64,000 nucleotides of DNA, from NCBI RefSeq assembly GCF_905163445.1, contig NC_053194.1:11636921-11700920 (forward strand), read 5' to 3'. Source of the DNA: Pararge aegeria. Taxonomy: Eukaryota > Arthropoda > Insecta > Lepidoptera > Nymphalidae. Shown in pieces: positions 10,141 through 23,040 of this stretch; position 1 is the first letter of the stretch, and every line of letters begins with the position of its first letter. Below the pieces are notes generated by a model. The model made no database searches. It saw only the letters and a list, made by a program, of their open reading frames with translations, and was not told the origin of the DNA. The position numbers were made by a program, and so were the translations under genes.

Positions 10141-11767
10141 CACTATAGGTATTTGTGCCAAGATCACGTGAGCAAAATGAACATTAAAATATTATAGTTA
10201 GGATTTGAGTTAAGACATAGGACTATAATCTCAGTTGAAACTAAATAAGAGTATAGTATAGATGTGAAAGTCAAAATCATGAAACTCATTAGTTTATTAA
10301 ATAGGCTAGATCGTAAAAGGCAGTACACACTGACGGTAAAATATAATAAAAAACATATGTTCCCTACTAACACTATATAATTATAATATACAAAGAACTC
10401 TTTAGATTCACGAAATATGTTATCTTTTAGTGTACATATTATGTATGCTTATTTTGAATTGCCGCGCATAAGTATTCAATTTTAATAACGAACTTTAAAT
10501 ACGATTCGGACACCGATAAAATTCTGCTCAACATCCCTAATTCCATGTTAAAAGATATGAGAAAATTCTGCGACGACCGGACACGTCCTGCAGAATATAA
10601 TGCCGCATATAATTGTCGTCGACAATATGAATATATACGCGGTTAGGTCGAGAATAGCATTTGCGACATGCTACTGCGTTCACACGATGTCGTATGGAGT
10701 CAAAACTATACGATACGATATAATCTTTTTAAAAAATTATTTTTATTTTCAACTTCATTAGTATTGAATCAAGTACTAAGTTGCACTTAGCTTTTGTTAA
10801 ATTGATAATACGTCAAAGAAAATCTAATTTTGCGGATTTCAAAAGATGGTGAAACTATTCTGTTTTATATCTTTCGTTTGACAAAAATAAAAATATAACA
10901 TTATGTGTCTTAAATTTTTCAGTGCCTTTTTATTCAGATACATTATCCATAAAGCTTGTTTATAAAAATGCTTAAATTATGTTAGTTTCATACGTACCTA
11001 ATTTATCGCAAGCACAGAAATCTATTACTTCTTCAACTAAATACGTAATATAAGAAACTTTTTAAATAAATTTAAAATGAATCTAATATTACGTATTTAC
11101 AGACTGTTGATTATCATCACAACAACAGATCACCATCAGGATTAAAATTACGATGATTCTAATAGAAAAACGTCTTGGTCTCAGAAGCCAAAAACAATCG
11201 CAGCCCTTTTTTAGTATAACTTTGTCATAATGTCTCTCATTGTGTCGAATAGTTATTACATATAATTTTATGTGGAATAAGATATTGTACTGTTACATAT
11301 TTATTTAAAAGATTTTTTTTTTCTTAGTTTAAGTGCACGTTAAACTTTTTATTAATGTATCGTTGCGATATTATGTAATTGGCATACAACATAATGGAGT
11401 ATCAGAATCTTGCATGCATAGGAATATAATATTACTTGCATTTGTTTGAATAAATGTAAGTAAAATACTCATTTGGAACTACTAATTCGTACTTCATTAT
11501 GCGGCATAGGCTGCATAGGTATTTGTGTTTTACTCCCGACGCAAGAGTACCTAACACTTATAAGTATTTTAAATTAGAATTTGTCTGATTGCCTACAATA
11601 CTGTTAAGATTTGGAATAAGAATACCTGATGACTGTTCTATGACTTGAACCTCCTCTTCAATACAAGGTTCAAGAACCCACTTCTAATCGCAGGTCAATA
11701 GTAGTCCATAATACGAGTCGAAGTCACTAAGATTCACTTGCTTCGCTTCACTTTCAGCACAGACTGG
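10141..11767. other. AT-rich intergenic DNA, nothing recognised
   Basis: A slightly GC-richer patch at 10560-10700 has the small palindrome TTGTCGTCGACAA, but no ORF or repeat match. Confidence 0.5.
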
Positions 11768-12005
11768 TATCATCATCATCATCATATCAAACCTTTACTG
11801 GCCCACTACAGGGTATGGGTCTCCTCCCACAATGAGAAGGGGTTAAGTCCACCACTTTGAGAATACTATGGAGAACTCTGAGGCATGCAGATGCCTCACG
11901 ATGTTTTCCTTCACCGTTGAAGCAAGTGAAATTTTAATTGCTTAAAATGCACGTAACTTAGAAAAGTTAGAGTCGGCGCTGCCATTCGAACTTGACTCCC
12001 GAAAG
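11768..12005 (-). mobile_element. Lepidopteran dispersed repeat E (tRNA-like head, GATGAT tail), antisense copy
   Basis: CATCATCATCATCATATCAA, GGCCCACTACAGGGTATGGG, CTCCTCCCACAATGAGAAGG, TCACGATGTTTTCCTTCACC and GCACGTAACTTAGAAAAGTT appear in order. The tRNA-like head (reverse form near 11970) is degenerate. Related copies lie at 43845, 49755, 56560 and 58245. Confidence 0.7.
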
Positions 12006-12059
12006 TGAAGTAGGTAATAACCTAGGAAAATATATCAAGATTATTTTTAATAATTGTAA

Positions 12060-12180
12060 GAGCAGTTTGGCAAACTACATTTGCAAAATTTCATCAAAAT
12101 CGGCGCAGCGCTTGTGCCAGTCATAGTATTAACAAAACAACGGACCAATTTTCACATTAATAATATTAGTATGGATAATA
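12060..12180 (-). repeat. Fragment of a Helitron/RTE-like dispersed repeat
   Basis: AATTTCATCAAAATCGGCGC followed by TTAATAATATTAGTATGGAT is the reverse form of the 5' end of a widespread insect repeat whose opposite end (GCAACAGCTAGT) is seen at 13490. Class uncertain. Confidence 0.4.
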
Positions 12181-12934
12181 TAAAAAGAATGTTTAAAATT
12201 TAATACCACTTTTTGCGAATGGTAGCCACCGGGTATACCGCTAAGAAACTCGTGCTTTTACATCTAACGTATGCTGATACGAATGTCATTTCAAATATTT
12301 TCTTAATTAAGGAACTCCGATTTAAGACATTCGAAGGTCCCCATTAAACGCCATGGGGTGGTCTGCTGACCCCATCTGAGGCTAAAATTACACTAGACAC
12401 AAAGAAAATTTAAGTGTATTTTGGTTCAATTAGTGGGACTGCAAGGGGTGTGAAATTGTGCGAGGGACCGTAATTTATTTTAAGTGTGACAGTCAACCAG
12501 CTACGGCACTAAGCTACGATTATAGTCGAAAGGATATTGGATTTAATTTCCAGTTTGAATCACTAAACAAAATATAATCTTAACTCTCTATAATCTTTTG
12601 GACTAGCAGTAGGCCTTCGTCCGCTTTTAAAACTCTTATTTGTAGTCTGTATATTTATTTTGAATACCTATCTCCTATGAATACACATTCTATGAACTAG
12701 AATTCACAAGATGTTGACTTCTGTGTGATGTAACTTTTAAAAGGAAAAAGACTACTTTTAATTGTATTCATGACATATTTTTGGAATTTTTACTATGTTA
12801 TGTATTTTTTTTTTGTTTAATCTATGTAGTTCAAGTATTAGTATGTAGTTATTCGTATATATTTTTTTCTTTTAATTATACACAATGCACTGCAGTCTGT
12901 TATCCTCGTGTTTTCCTTATCGTAAGGTTACCTG

Positions 12935-13050
12935 GCAGAGATCACTATTAAGCGTATAGGCCGCCTTTTGTATACTGCTTCTGTCTGTGTTTTCGTTTTA
13001 TTCTTCTGTTTTTTTTGAGCAAATAAAGAGTATACCTAAATAAATAAATA
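12935..13050 (+). mobile_element. LINE family G 3' end, fragment
   Basis: GGTTACCTGGCAGAGATCAC, GGCCGCCTTTTGTATACTGC and AAATAAAGAGTATACC with an AAAT tail match the 3' end of the LINE at 22320-23040. Confidence 0.7.
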
Positions 13051-13129
13051 TAGTGCCTGGTTATCGAGGATTCTTGAAAACTTGATTTAATGTGCATTGT
13101 ATAACAGTGACTCCTGCAAAGTAATATCT

Positions 13130-13490
13130 GCTTTTATCCATAATAATTCACACTAATGATAGAAATGTGAAAGTGTGTATGTGACGTATGTTCGGCTCTT
13201 CGGCTGAATCGATCTTTATGAAATTTAGCAAACATAATGTAGCTTGCATCGTAGAAATGTATATAGTATAAATTCTATTCCGGAAAATCAGCTGATATGA
13301 GTTACGAGCATGATTAAAAAAAATAGCATTCGTTACTTAACTCAACCAATAAACTTATCTTGGTGAAATTTGACATAGAAATAGTTTACATCCTGGAGAC
13401 CGGATAGGATTATCTCTACAGTATAAAGGGTTCTTGCGAGGATATAAAAACCGGGAAAAAATGCGGACAAAGACGCAGGCAACAGCTAGT
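13130..13490 (+). repeat. Helitron/RTE-like dispersed repeat, near full length
   Basis: Begins with AGAAATGTGAAAGTGTGTAT, contains ATCGATCTTTATGAAATTTA and CTGGAGACCGGATAGGA, and ends GACGCAGGCAACAGCTAGT. This layout is that of a very common lepidopteran non-autonomous repeat. The 87-codon antisense frame inside it is spurious. Confidence 0.5.
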
Positions 13491-13917
13491 ACAATACGTA
13501 TGGTGCTCAAGACGTTGTTTGAGCAGGCACCAAGACGCTCTCCTTTAATGGTAATTTCTTGAATATTTTCTCTCAAAGCACAACTGAATCGAACTATCTT
13601 AATATGCATACTCCCCATGCGCCGTAAAACGTATAAACAAAATTATACTAGAGCAACAAGAGTTGCGAACATAAATTTAACACGCCTAATCAACATAGAA
13701 ATTGTAATAGGAATATTGGCTGGTCTATTACAATACATTTACATACAGATTTGGTTGGATTGAATTTCCACGGCTTCAGCCGGGTTGTTAATTTGCCTAA
13801 AAGGGATGTAATTGGTTGAGTTGAATTTAACACTTATGCGTGAAAGGGAGAGAAATAGGAAATCGTTAAAATATGTCGGATTCTGACGCATTCAGTAAAA
13901 TGGATATAATTTTGTCT

Positions 13918-13995
13918 ACCAACGCATCATTATCAGTCTCAGCTTATCATTATCCCACAGCTGGGCACATAATGTTCCCATACGGGTTTTTTTTG
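13918..13995 (-). mobile_element. LINE 3' tail fragment with GAT-rich end
   Basis: ATCATTATCAGTCTCAGC and CCCACAGCTGGGCACATAAT are the reverse of the common lepidopteran LINE tail containing GTGCCCAGCTGTGGGA followed by GATGATGA. Confidence 0.5.
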
Positions 13996-14204
13996 TCACT
14001 CAAGATTTAAAGTAAAATACAAAATAATTTATTAATTAACAGGGAATTTATCATATAATAATAACTGTTACAAATAAGTACATTGAAATTTTATATTTTG
14101 TAGTGTGTATTAACACACTAAAAAATATAACATTTAAATGTACGTGCTCTCTGAGGTACAGGGGTGGCAACATTGATATGCTAAGTCCGGGATGATATTA
14201 AATA

Positions 14205-14425
14205 AATATACGCGTACAACGACAATACACACATAGCTATCTAGCCCCAAAGTAAGCGTAGCTTGTGTTATGGGTACTAAGATTTCTGATGAATATTTTT
14301 ATGAATATAATACACATAAATACTTATAATATATAGATAAAAACTCAGACACCGAAAAAAATTCATGTTGATCACACAACCATATTTCCAGTTGTGGGAA
14401 TCGAGACCCACGGCCTTGGACTATT
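14205..14425 (-). mobile_element. tRNA-derived SINE family A, copy
   Basis: Antisense ACGACAATACACACATAGCT, AAGCGTAGCTTGTGTTATGG and AACTCAGACACCGAAAA, ending with the box B region TGTGGGAATCGAGACCCACG. The extreme 5' head is missing. Confidence 0.75.
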
Positions 14426-14559
14426 ACACGGCTATGGACTTGGTCTTGGATATTAAAATTTTCGTGACATTTTCTTTTTATAATCTATTCGAAAAATTTA
14501 TATTTAATTATAATCGATAAACGTTTAAAATAACTTTCCCGAAAAATTGCAAAAAGTCT

Positions 14560-14700
14560 TTTTTACCTACGAATGGCTTCACACCTAACCCGATAGTGGC
14601 GGTATTTTGCATAAAGATATTTTGCATCCTAGTCACGGTTTTACTTCGTGAAAATTATCGGCAAAAAACAATGCGGACGAAGTTGCGGGCATCAGCTCGT
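14560..14700 (+). repeat. Helitron/RTE-like repeat, 3' fragment
   Basis: Ends with GCGGACGAAGTTGCGGGCAT followed by CAGCTCGT, a degenerate form of the GCGGGCAACAGCTAGT terminus seen at 13490. Confidence 0.4.
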
Positions 14701-17590
14701 GTATACACACTTCGATAGGTTAAAGTCAAGGGTTGGAAAAATCTCTTCAGAACTGCATAATTATTCTCCAATTTCATAAATATTAAGCAACTGAATGAAT
14801 AGCCAACTAAAAGCTTTGCTGACAATAGGAATAGAAGTAATTTCCTGAACATAGGGGCCAATAGTTTTATTCGCTATGATTGTGTTCAGTCAATATAATA
14901 TTTTTTATTCACAGCCGTATTTTTGCGATCCAAATAAAAACTCGCAGCTATATACATGCATGCAAATATAGATTCAAAGCATACTTAACGTAAAAGCTAA
15001 TTTTGGTTAAATGATTAGCGACATTTATCATCAATGGGAATATTGTACCGCTGGACAATGGCAGTGACGCGTGCCACTTCGAGTGTTTTTGCTACGTTCA
15101 ATGCAATTGGCTCAACGTATTTAACGAGGATTGTGATAAAATAATATTCTTGGTATTTATTTTCTAAGGGTGGAGCAGCCAATGGAGAAATTGAGTGGCT
15201 AAAATATTAAAGCTTGAATGTAAATTATTGCTCTCACCAGGTTGCTTTTATAAATAAGTACTCATAAACTATTTTTAAGTTTAAGTTGTCTTTAAGACTT
15301 ATGCCGTATAAACAAATATTTTGTGATAAAATGTAGTAGGACTTACGCATACTTATTCGAATTATATACTTTACCAATACAACCACTTGTGTAGTTACTA
15401 CTTAATATGAAATAAAAGCGGTGATAAGTAATGTAGGGACAAAAACGAAAAAATATTTTTTTTTTTTTACAAAAATAAATGAATTTGTTAAACAACTAAA
15501 AAGTAAGAAATACATATTTTCTTCAACTTATTTAGGTGTATAAAACAACCAGGATCAGAAACTTCGTATTTCCTTTTATGTTGTAGCAAGGGATATACCA
15601 GTAATTTTCTATTTTTTTTAAAAAATGCTCAAATCGCTGTCGCTCAGTAACCCTATAATTTTAATGAGTTTTTTAGATTTCTTTGAATCGATCCAAAAGA
15701 TCTTGACCTGATTAAAATGAGATCATATGGTAAGTACACCCTTTCAAACAAAAAAAGAATTTATAAACAAAAATGACAGAGTTTTGAGGTAACCAACATA
15801 AAAAAAAAATCTAATAGATAACCTCCTACTTTTTTGTAAGTCAGTTAAAAAGTATGGATTTATCAATGATAAATCCATATTTGTCTATTGTTGCGTGGAC
15901 AAAATCGCAGGTATTGCGTAGTTACTTTAACAGTATCAAGTGAAACGCTAAAGTTCATTTTATTTTAAAGTTGAAATGGCCTGCGATATCACAACTTCTC
16001 AAGTAATAAAACCATTGTCAACGGCTAAAAGCGCTTAGTAATATCATATTTTTCCCTCCCCGTCTCCACAGATAGTAGGTACGCGATGCACTCATAGGAA
16101 ATTATCTTTTATACGGTCGCCATGTGGCTCCTTTAATATGATATATTTTAAGGCGACTTTATTTGCGCAAATTTGATTCAGTCTAAAGGGTGCATAACTT
16201 ACTTTTGGGTAATTATTTTGCAATAGGGTTACACAGATGCCGAACTCAAATAAGGCACAGAAGAAAATACCGAGGGACAAAACTTTGTATCGAATTTATA
16301 ATTAAACCGGTTACGTCTCGCGAATAAAATATCGATGTCAGCTACGATGCAACTTTAAACTCAAATAATGTTCATAAATAAGGAGCAAAATTAATTAGTT
16401 AAATTTCAAATTTAATTTGAACTGTTTCTGAGTAAATGTTGAACTTGGAAGGGATGGTGTCGTACCTATAGGGACACATTGGTATCTGCTAGGGTTTGGG
16501 AATGCACGACCATTTCAAAGTCCCAAGAAACAGACGGCATATCAAAGCACGGGACTACGAGATTTTTAAGATTTTTTATTTTTATTTTGTAAGACGGTGC
16601 CTTTAATTTATTTATATTTTTATGAATCTAAACATCTTTAACGCTAAATTCAGTTTTAATAATTGCTTTGTTTTCAGCAAAAATATCTTACAGTCATAAA
16701 ACGAACTTAGTTCAAAATCATACTTATTCTTGGTTACTTTCTCCTTTATTATCTCGTAATTCTGGTATTGAAACATTGGTAATAATCACAAAATTGTTAA
16801 TTCTCATAATCACAGATTTGTTTCATATTGGTAAAATCTAAACGTATATGTATAGTAAAATAGACGTATAAATCAGCAAAATTATCAACTAACACATTTA
16901 GTACACTTCTTTACGGATTAAATAGGCTTTTTTTTTTTAATCAGAGCGATAACAGCTTTATCCGACACTACTCTCTTGTGTTCAAAAGATGTTTTCAATT
17001 AATAATGAACATAACAATTTCGACATTCTAGTCTCGTTTCAAATCTCGAGTGCTGGAACACGATTCATCTAAAATCACGCAACCGGGACCCAAACATCGT
17101 AGATCACTGCAGATTTTAATCTGCAGTCATAGCCAAAGTGATAAAGTCTTCAAATACAAGGTATTGTAAGTTAGATGGCTTAAACTTTGGCAAAGTGGAC
17201 CCAATTGTTATAGTGGTTGTAAGAAAACAGGACTCAGGCCCCAAATTCACAGATGAATTACTTATACAATTTATTTTAAATGTGTAAAATAATTGTGAGA
17301 GTGATTGGATTTTGATTTGTGGATGTTAGTCAATCAAGTAGTCACGTTGTAAATTTTAAAATATTCATTAAATTGTTAAATTTAAAATGCTAATGCATGT
17401 ATGATTATTTAATACCCAAAAATCCAGCGTTGTAAAATAACGGGTGAAAAAAATAAAATAAAATAATGAGTTGTGCGATAATTGATACTTAACACTGTAT
17501 TAATAACTCCAGTTTTCGCGGTAAAAATTTACAGCCCTTGTATAAAACGGTGCCAAATTCGGGACATAATTAAAAAAAAACAATGCTTCC
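14701..17590. other. AT-rich intergenic DNA with two small hairpins
   Basis: Perfect hairpins at 15853-15879 (arms TATGGATTTATC, 3-nt loop) and 17106-17127 (arms ACTGCAGATT, 2-nt loop). No recognised gene or repeat. Confidence 0.5.
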
Positions 17591-17606
17591 TACGTAAGAC
17601 AAACAG

Positions 17607-17810
17607 ATGCTGCATAACTTCTTCGCCAACGAAGACGAGGTCTCCCATTTCTTACGTCTACTGGGCAAGCGTCTTGACCAGGTTGACGGGGACGTTTATA
17701 CTCTAAACGTTACCCTAAGCCGAGATCCAAAGGAATTACTTTTTGGTTTTCGTCGAGCCCTGGGGCTTAACTCCTGGTGTGTTTTGCGTTCGTCTACATC
17801 AGCCCATTGA
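17607..17810 (+). other. GC-richer 67-codon open frame, unrecognised
   Basis: A GC-richer island (about 17590-17830) in AT-rich DNA contains a 67-codon frame with protein-like composition, including FFANEDEVSHFLRLLGKRLD and a run of mixed charged and hydrophobic residues. It is preceded by ACAAACAG, which could act as a splice acceptor. No family is recognised and there is no clear donor before the stop. It could be an exon fragment, a decayed transposon ORF or chance. Confidence 0.2.
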
Positions 17811-17829
17811 CACTAATGTAACCCTCATG

Positions 17830-18668
17830 ATGGTTATCACTTACTAGCCATTCAAACCAGGGAGACAAAATGCATTTCCTGCGCTGTTAAATTTCTTGAA
17901 AATTGGCTTGTCAAAAGTTATAGCTAGATTTTTTTATTTTACTTTTACATTACTTTTAATGTTTCAATCAATAAGATCAATCAATCCACTGGAATACTTC
18001 TCACTATTGATGTAATCAAAATAAGGGCATCTATGCTTGCAAAAATGTTTTAACACAAAGACCTTAACGGAATGAAATTAATTTAGAAGCGACAAAAAGT
18101 TAAGCATCCGCTCGACTGGACATCAGATATTTGGTCAATCTAACAAATTAGAAATGAGATCTGTTAATAGGAAAATCAAAAGGCAAATCTGGACGCACTC
18201 TGAGAGAATTCTAGTCGAAATTCCAATTTGAGTACGTGACCTTTTTCACTTGGATGTCACATGTTCAACAAACGAGGTGTCTTTGAAAACGTAATTAGAA
18301 AATTCCCAAACGACCTCCCATTTTGTGCTCCCCGGATTTCAGCTCTGAGGTTGGACTCGCAAATTAGTTTTGGTGCTTGATCTATACAAGATTAAGTAAC
18401 TATATCAGCTAATGTATAATCCTATTTAATAGATACTGCTCTGTTGAAATTAAGTACTTGTTCTTCGAAATATGCCATTTGGGGTAAAGTTTCCTATTTG
18501 TTTCTTAGAAAATATGGAATATGGAAAAAAATTGACCATATTTTGTAAATACAAGAGAACAAGCTTATTTCGAGCGCAAATGTCAAAGACTAACTAGTCT
18601 TAAGAATTTCTTGAATTAACTACCTAGAAAGACAATAAACCGAAGAGGTGACCGCACTTTCCGTTGTA
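17830..18668. other. Intergenic DNA, nothing recognised
   Basis: No ORF of note and no match to the window's repeat families. Confidence 0.45.
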
Positions 18669-18714
18669 GAAATAAATTCCACCCTTATCAGATGATAAGG
18701 GTGGAATTTATTTC
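18669..18714. repeat. Perfect inverted repeat, 22-bp arms, 2-nt loop
   Basis: Arms 18669-18690 and 18693-18714 (core AATTCCACCCTTATCA) are exact reverse complements around GA. The 2-nt loop makes it nearly an unbroken 46-bp palindrome. Confidence 0.9.
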
Positions 18715-18844
18715 GGATGCCTGGTATTTTTCTACTATTCGATATATTCATTTCTATCGCGCTCTTGCAAATTGTAGAACAATCTCCCATCTGATGGGTT
18801 TCCTCAAAAATACAATCTAGGGTTATGCAAGGGTCGGATAAACA

Positions 18845-18965
18845 AATTCCTTAAAATCCGGCAACATGGGTGGCTCCTCTGGATGTTTATGGGCGGCTGT
18901 GGTCACTTAGCATCAAGTGACCCACTAGCTCTTTTGCCCGCTATTAATATATAAAAAAGGGTGTA
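18845..18965 (+). mobile_element. Lepidopteran SINE 3'-part fragment
   Basis: GGGCGGCTGTGGTCACTTAG, CATCAAGTGACCCACTAGCT and CTTTTGCCCGCTATT with an A-rich end match the common lepidopteran motif of type CTTACCATCAGGTGACCC followed by GTTTGCC. Head not found. Confidence 0.5.
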
Positions 18966-19654
18966 TTCCTCTTGGATAAGAAAAAAGTCATTAAATGTAA
19001 ACAATTGTTTAAAAAATTTACGTTCGTTTAAACTGGTGTACCCCCAGTACCATGCAGTATCATGCAGTTTTCAACTTGAAAGTTTAATACGTAAAAATCT
19101 CTGCTTCATCGTATGATTTGGTATTTTTTAAGTATCAAAGTAATTTATTATGTTTTTTTTTAAGTTAACTAAGTAATGTTCGTTTTGCAGAAGCAATAGT
19201 AGAAGTAATAGCAAATATTCTACTAACGGTAAACAATCTACTTGCTATTCGGGTCCCTTCAAGTTGCATACTTTGCAAGTCAAACAATTTAGGAAGGCCC
19301 AAAACTTGCTAATAACTTTGATATTTAGATTATGATATGCTCAACCCCATATGATGTAAGTTTATTACAGATAAATATTTCACTAACCTATATATATGTA
19401 TAAATAAATAAAATGTATATAAACTTATAAAGCAATTATGATTATCTGATCTCTGTGTGCCTTTAGGTTCTATTAGCGAGAACATAAAATTGTCAATTAA
19501 ATTTTATTTTAAAAGCTTTTTTTTTTATTTAAAATAACAAACCCATTTAAAAGTTTAATGAAGGAATTAAATTCAGAACAACTTTACCCAAAGTTAAAAA
19601 TAGCACAATAGGCAAATCTGCACGCAGAACTACTTAATATTTATTTCATTTCTC

Positions 19655-19915
19655 CAGCTCTTGATCTCACTTGGTGGTATGTAATGGTGCGGTCTAAGAT
19701 GGCAGCGGGCTGATCTGTTATGGCAGTTATATGAAACCTTGCCCTTGGCTGGGTCGCTTAGCGTTACGTCTTTTTTCAGTATGCTGGTAATTAGACATGG
19801 CAAAGGCTTCCATTATACCAGACCAGAGAAAATTCAGAAACTATAAATTCCCGAATTTTCCCCTAAAGGAATTGAACCCGCTGCAATATTACCTCTTATT
19901 CGTATATAAGTGTGG
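19655..19915 (-). mobile_element. tRNA-derived SINE family B, degenerate copy
   Basis: Antisense ATCTCACTTGGTGGTATGTA, AAGATGGCAGCGGGCTGATC, ACCAGACCAGAGAAAATTCA and GAATTGAACCCGC follow the SINE B order from tail to head. Confidence 0.65.
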
Positions 19916-20880
19916 AAACCAGCCCTGAAGAGACAATGAGTAAGAATCATTACTTACTCCGATTTATTGCTATAAGTGTATCTCACACTTTGTATTTCAA
20001 ATTCTCAAATAACAATAAAAATATTTCTGCCTTACATCCGCACTGTATTACAAATTCTATTTACAGCCGTTTCAGTTAAGCGTAAAATAATAGAATTGCC
20101 TTTACCCCGTGTTGCGGCACTTCTGTAATTGTTTCGGATAAATTAACAAAGTAGTTTCAAAGAGTGGCATCCCCCGGGAGACAATTTAATTGTATGCCCT
20201 GGCCTTTTGTTTCTCCTATCTATATTGATAATGCCTTGCGTGCATATTTCCGTTTCGTTTATTATAATTGGAAAACGGTTGTGTTAATTTGTTTTGTAAT
20301 TAGTGAGGAATAAATACCGTATTGGCTATTATATGTCGACTTCTTTTTATTGGTTAACGCTGTTAAATTAATATATCTGAATATATATCCGAAATCTTGA
20401 GATGGCAGATTGAATTTAGTTGTGCTATCCTTTTCTACTGGGAAGATTGGGAAAATTATAGCTCAATTCAACTTAGAATCTGCAGATTTTGGATTGGATG
20501 GATAAATAATCTCGGGTGTTAATTGAATATTGCAGTATTTAGCAAGGCCCGGAGGAACGTCATATAGTTTTACCTGTCAGTAAACAGTCAAACACGTGGA
20601 AGAGGCAAGGGAGGCGATGATCACGAATATATTAATAATATATATCGATACCGTGTCATAATTTTGAGCAAGGTTTAAAATGCAATGGATTTGGGCCTAA
20701 ACGGTTATGAGGTGTATTATAAGAACTCCGTTAGGTACAAAACCTGACATTGCAAATTGGCGAACTTTGGGCTAGTACAGGTATTATTTGGCTGGAAAAT
20801 CTATTCAAAATCTATACAAAACCGTTGATCCGTAATTCCGTAGGCATGTGAATCAATGGAACATCATGGCAGTTAGCGTA
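19916..20880. other. Intergenic DNA, nothing recognised
   Basis: No supported gene; short frames only. Confidence 0.45.
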
Positions 20881-20884
20881 AATA

Positions 20885-21190
20885 ATAATAATAATAATCT
20901 TTATTGAGAGGTATAAACCCAGTTATTGAAATATAAAAAGATAAATTAAATAACAAAATAATGAAAATAAGTAATAGTATTGCAATATAAAAATATTGCA
21001 AACCCACGTCCGTCATAATAATTACATAATTCGTCATAGTTTATGGGTTATCTCATTACCTACTACTTTACAAAATCACTACAGTTTATTTACTATTCGC
21101 CTCATGGTGCACCGAAAGCCTGTGCTTGAAAATCGAGCAGTTCAGACCCTCCGCCAACGTGCTTAGGATTTCATTATCGGAGGCTCGCAA
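20885..21190 (-). mobile_element. Probable LINE 3' end, class uncertain
   Basis: An AAT repeat with ATCTTTATTGAG at 20885-20910 looks like the reverse of a LINE tail. About 200 bp further on, a GC-richer block (21100-21190, CCGCCAACGTGCTTAGGATT, GGAGGCTCGCAAACGACTCC) could be the end of its ORF, but I could not confirm a protein match. Confidence 0.35.
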
Positions 21191-22319
21191 ACGACTCCAT
21201 AATGATGTAAAACAATAAACTTTATTTTTTTAAGTCAACTGTCGCGTCTATTAACTCTGTTAACTAATTCCGGGTCATAATCAATCTTGACGGTTCATAA
21301 CGGTTATCGTACGAAGAGGTTGCAATTGCAGTCACTAAATAAATGCATTTAGCATGTAGTCTGCTAAGGTTGAATGTCATATGAACTCAGCGACCGGCTT
21401 TTCATTATAGATCAGTGACCTTATTTTCGCTGTTTTTCAGCTCCGGTATACACCGCATCAGAACACACTTCGTCAGCGTAATGTAGGCATAAAACAAAAG
21501 TATCATAATATATTTTTCGACGCACGTGTAAAAACAACACTAAAAGAAAATCTCCCCCTCAGTAGGACGTCGTTTTATACACCCAAAACCCGACTCAGTT
21601 TTTATGGTGCACTGTTAGCTACCAAAGCTGTAAAAATTTCCCGACCCCTCACTCCTTGGAATAATTTGACATCAAAGGTCTTAATAATTTCATGAAATGT
21701 TATATTTTTGTTTCTAAATTCATGATTAAAATTTGCATGCAACAGCAATTTAAATGATATTATCAAGTTCCGCTATTCTGCATTCAACGACTGTGAGTAT
21801 GAGTTTTTAAATTAAAATATCCACATGTTAAAAAAATTTATGAATTTCTGCAATACCTATTTTTACTTTGGGTTCGTTATTAGGTTGTTATATATTTTAG
21901 GTACTAATTATTTTTATTATTATCTGCTTATATTAATTGGATATAAATATTTTCGATCTCCAAATCTCATTAATATTTTTTATGGTAATGAATAATATTC
22001 CACTGCGAGGCAAGGCAAAACTTTTGCTTTGAGTCACACACTGGTTAAGGTATTTTAATATTTTGGACCATCGTTTTTAGGTACCAAATGCTTTTTTTCA
22101 GTAGTAATTATGTGCCTATTCATTTATTTGGTAGTCATTAAACATCACAAAAGCAGTTGAATGCTATTCCGGATCGTTTATCAAATTATTTATAGAATTT
22201 ACCTCTAAACGATGCATGCGATGTCTCTTGCTTTAGAGCATCTACAGATGTTCCAACACATAAAACATGACAAATTTCTAGGTGTAATATAGTCGGTTAA
22301 CGAGAAAGGTCAACCATTT
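21191..22319. other. Intergenic DNA, nothing firmly recognised
   Basis: A moderately GC-richer part at 21430-21670 was inspected on both strands without finding a family match. Confidence 0.4.
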
Positions 22320-23040
22320 ATTATTTATTTTTATTTAACTCTTTATTTGTACACCACAATGAAGTTAGGAAAATAAAAAAAACAAAAGAAATACAAAGAC
22401 AGAAGTAGAATACAAAAGGCGGCCTTATCGCTAAGTAGCGATCTCTGCCAGGCAACCTTTGGATTAGGACAAGATGAGAGAGAGCGGACAGGTGGTGTAA
22501 AATTATTATAAACGTACATTCAAATAGCTAAATACAAATACATAAACAAAATTGCACAAATAAGAAAAATATAATAAATAAATATAAAATAATAAACTAA
22601 TATATACTCAATCATACACATATATGAACATATAGATAATAAAAATAAACATAATCAAGGTATAATAAATGTCGTCATTATAGTGCAAGATAATATGCTT
22701 TCACCGCGTTTTTAAATGTTTCAAGCGATTTTGCCTCACGTATATTTAGTGGGAGCGCATTCCACAACTCAATAGCTTGCACTGTAAACGAGAGTTTATA
22801 GAACTTCGTCTTGTGAAAAGGCATGTGAAGTGTCAGCATACGACATGATCTTAAATCAGCAGGCAATCCTACAAAATCAAATTTTTCATTCAAGTACGAA
22901 GGTGTTTTAGGATTAAATAACACACAGTACAGAAGTGAAAGGACATGCATATCTCGGCGACGGCGAATAGGGAGCCACTTGCTCCATGCTTTCGAAAAAG
23001 TCGCCCAGCCCGACAAGTTTCAGACTTCCTAAGAATTTGG
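22320..23040 (-). mobile_element. 5'-truncated LINE family G with reverse transcriptase C-terminus
   Basis: A 112-codon minus-strand frame (23016-22678) carries KWLPIRRRRDMHVLSLLY, FNPKTPSYL and FYKLSFTVQAIELWNALP, typical of the C-terminal end of jockey/BS-like non-LTR reverse transcriptases. Its UTR runs to 22320 and ends with AGAGATCGCTACTTAGCGAT, GGCCGCCTTTTGTATTC and AAATAAAGAGTTAAAT. A frameshifted stretch just upstream (about 23000-23040) probably continues the ORF. The 5' part is absent. Confidence 0.8.
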
